The notes under the pieces were generated by a model, which saw only the letters and a list, made by a program, of their open reading frames with translations, was not told the origin of the DNA and searched no databases. Position numbers and translations under genes: made by a program. From assembly GCA_021813065.1 (NCBI GenBank), contig JAKALZ010000096.1, forward strand, positions 1-7,029: a stretch of 7,029 bases of DNA, in the 5' to 3' direction. Positions 6,517 to 7,029 of the stretch are shown in pieces. The first letter of the stretch is position 1; every line of letters begins with the position of its first letter. The DNA comes from a bacterium. Its GTDB lineage: Bacteria; Spirochaetota; Spirochaetia; Treponematales; Rectinemataceae.

Positions 6517-7029
6517 CTATTTCAAGAACGCGGCCGCGAGCGGCGCGCCAAGCTGGGAAATCTTATCGACATTGTCCAGGGGAATCTTTGTCCCGCAGAG
6601 CTTGGTGAAGAGCCCGTCTCCGTTGCCTTCCGTCACGACGATAATGTAATCGCAGTAGGGAACGGCCGCGTTGATAAAGCGGTCGGAGAGCTCGCCGCGC
6701 CGCGCTTCGCCGCCGATGTGCATTCCGATGATCTTCATGCCGCGCTTCTTCGCTTCATTGAGGAGCGCCTTCGTGCGGTCGAGTTCAGCGTCCGCCGAGA
6801 TGCCCGCGGCTCCAAGCCCCTTCGATGATCCCCCGATAACGATGATGAGTGTTTTCGCGTTGCTGGCGGCCAACCCTTGAGCCTTCACGAGTGAATCCAT
6901 GGTAAAGCTGAGCTTTGCCCTCGTCATGATCGCCTTCGCCATTTCGACATCGGCGCTCTGTCCGATCGAGGTGAGCAGCGCCGGCTGCGTCGCGAAAGGC
7001 GCCTTGAGATTGAACGCCGCGAGGGAGAG
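6517..7029 (-). CDS. Probably exported alpha/beta protein, DUF6305-like (N-terminus cut)
   Basis: The open frame runs into the right edge of the window, so only the last 170 residues are seen; the start lies beyond position 7029. It begins LSLAAFNLKAPFATQPALL, which may be the end of a signal peptide or the region just after it. The rest looks like an alternating alpha/beta (Rossmann-like) domain: strand KTLIIVIGGSSKGLGAAG (Gly-rich loop), helix, strand GMKIIGMHIGG, helix, then strand CDYIIVVTEGNGDGLFTKL. From memory it resembles proteins annotated DUF6305, a family of unknown function. There is no lipobox in the visible part. It is the first gene of the operon that can be seen; the permease start is 11 bases downstream. 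A binding or sensing protein for the substrate of the permease is a reasonable guess only. The family call is less certain than the existence of the gene. Confidence 0.75.
   Translation of the reverse strand, partial: LSLAAFNLKAPFATQPALLTSIGQSADVEMAKAIMTRAKLSFTMDSLVKAQGLAASNAKTLIIVIGGSSKGLGAAGISADAELDRTKALLNEAKKRGMKIIGMHIGGEARRGELSDRFINAAVPYCDYIIVVTEGNGDGLFTKLCGTKIPLDNVDKISQLGAPLAAAFLK

Overview
The window is a moderately GC-rich bacterial sequence (about 55-60 % G+C by eye) with dense gene packing and clear Shine-Dalgarno sites. It holds two convergent blocks that meet at about 3764-3801. I cannot name the organism. A Kv-beta-type aldo/keto reductase, an archaeal/bacterial-style P3A proton ATPase and a permease/deacylase cluster together would fit an anaerobic, amino-acid- or acid-using bacterium, for example of the spirochaete or Synergistetes kind. 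That is a weak inference from gene content only.

Rightward block (1-3766): after a 214-base leader with no convincing gene comes an NADPH-dependent aldo/keto reductase closely resembling the beta subunits of voltage-gated potassium channels (215-1195). A strong intrinsic terminator follows (1211-1242). Only 25 bases later a complete P3A-type plasma-membrane H+-ATPase begins (1268-3766). The ATPase has all the P-type catalytic motifs, lacks the regulatory C-terminus of the plant and fungal enzymes, and carries an unusual alanine-rich insert.

Convergence point and spacer (3764-3934): a 13-bp perfect hairpin sits directly beside the ATPase stop codon. Its U-tract lies on the minus strand, so it reads as the terminator of the leftward operon. 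The following 133 bases hold no gene that I can support.

Leftward block (7029 down to 3935): four genes read right to left with gaps of only 10-11 bases, each internal start preceded by an SD sequence. In transcription order they are: an alpha/beta protein, probably exported (truncated by the window edge, DUF6305-like by recall); a 12-or-so-segment DctM-like ion-transporter-superfamily permease; a 47-residue protein with two membrane helices; and a zinc-dependent M14 AstE/AspA-type deacylase/carboxypeptidase with an N-terminal signal or membrane anchor. The arrangement suggests a membrane system in which an extracytoplasmic hydrolase releases a small acid or amino acid from an acylated or peptide substrate, and the permease carries substrate or product. 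The roles of the first and third genes are unknown. This operon is the most promising candidate for an undescribed system here.
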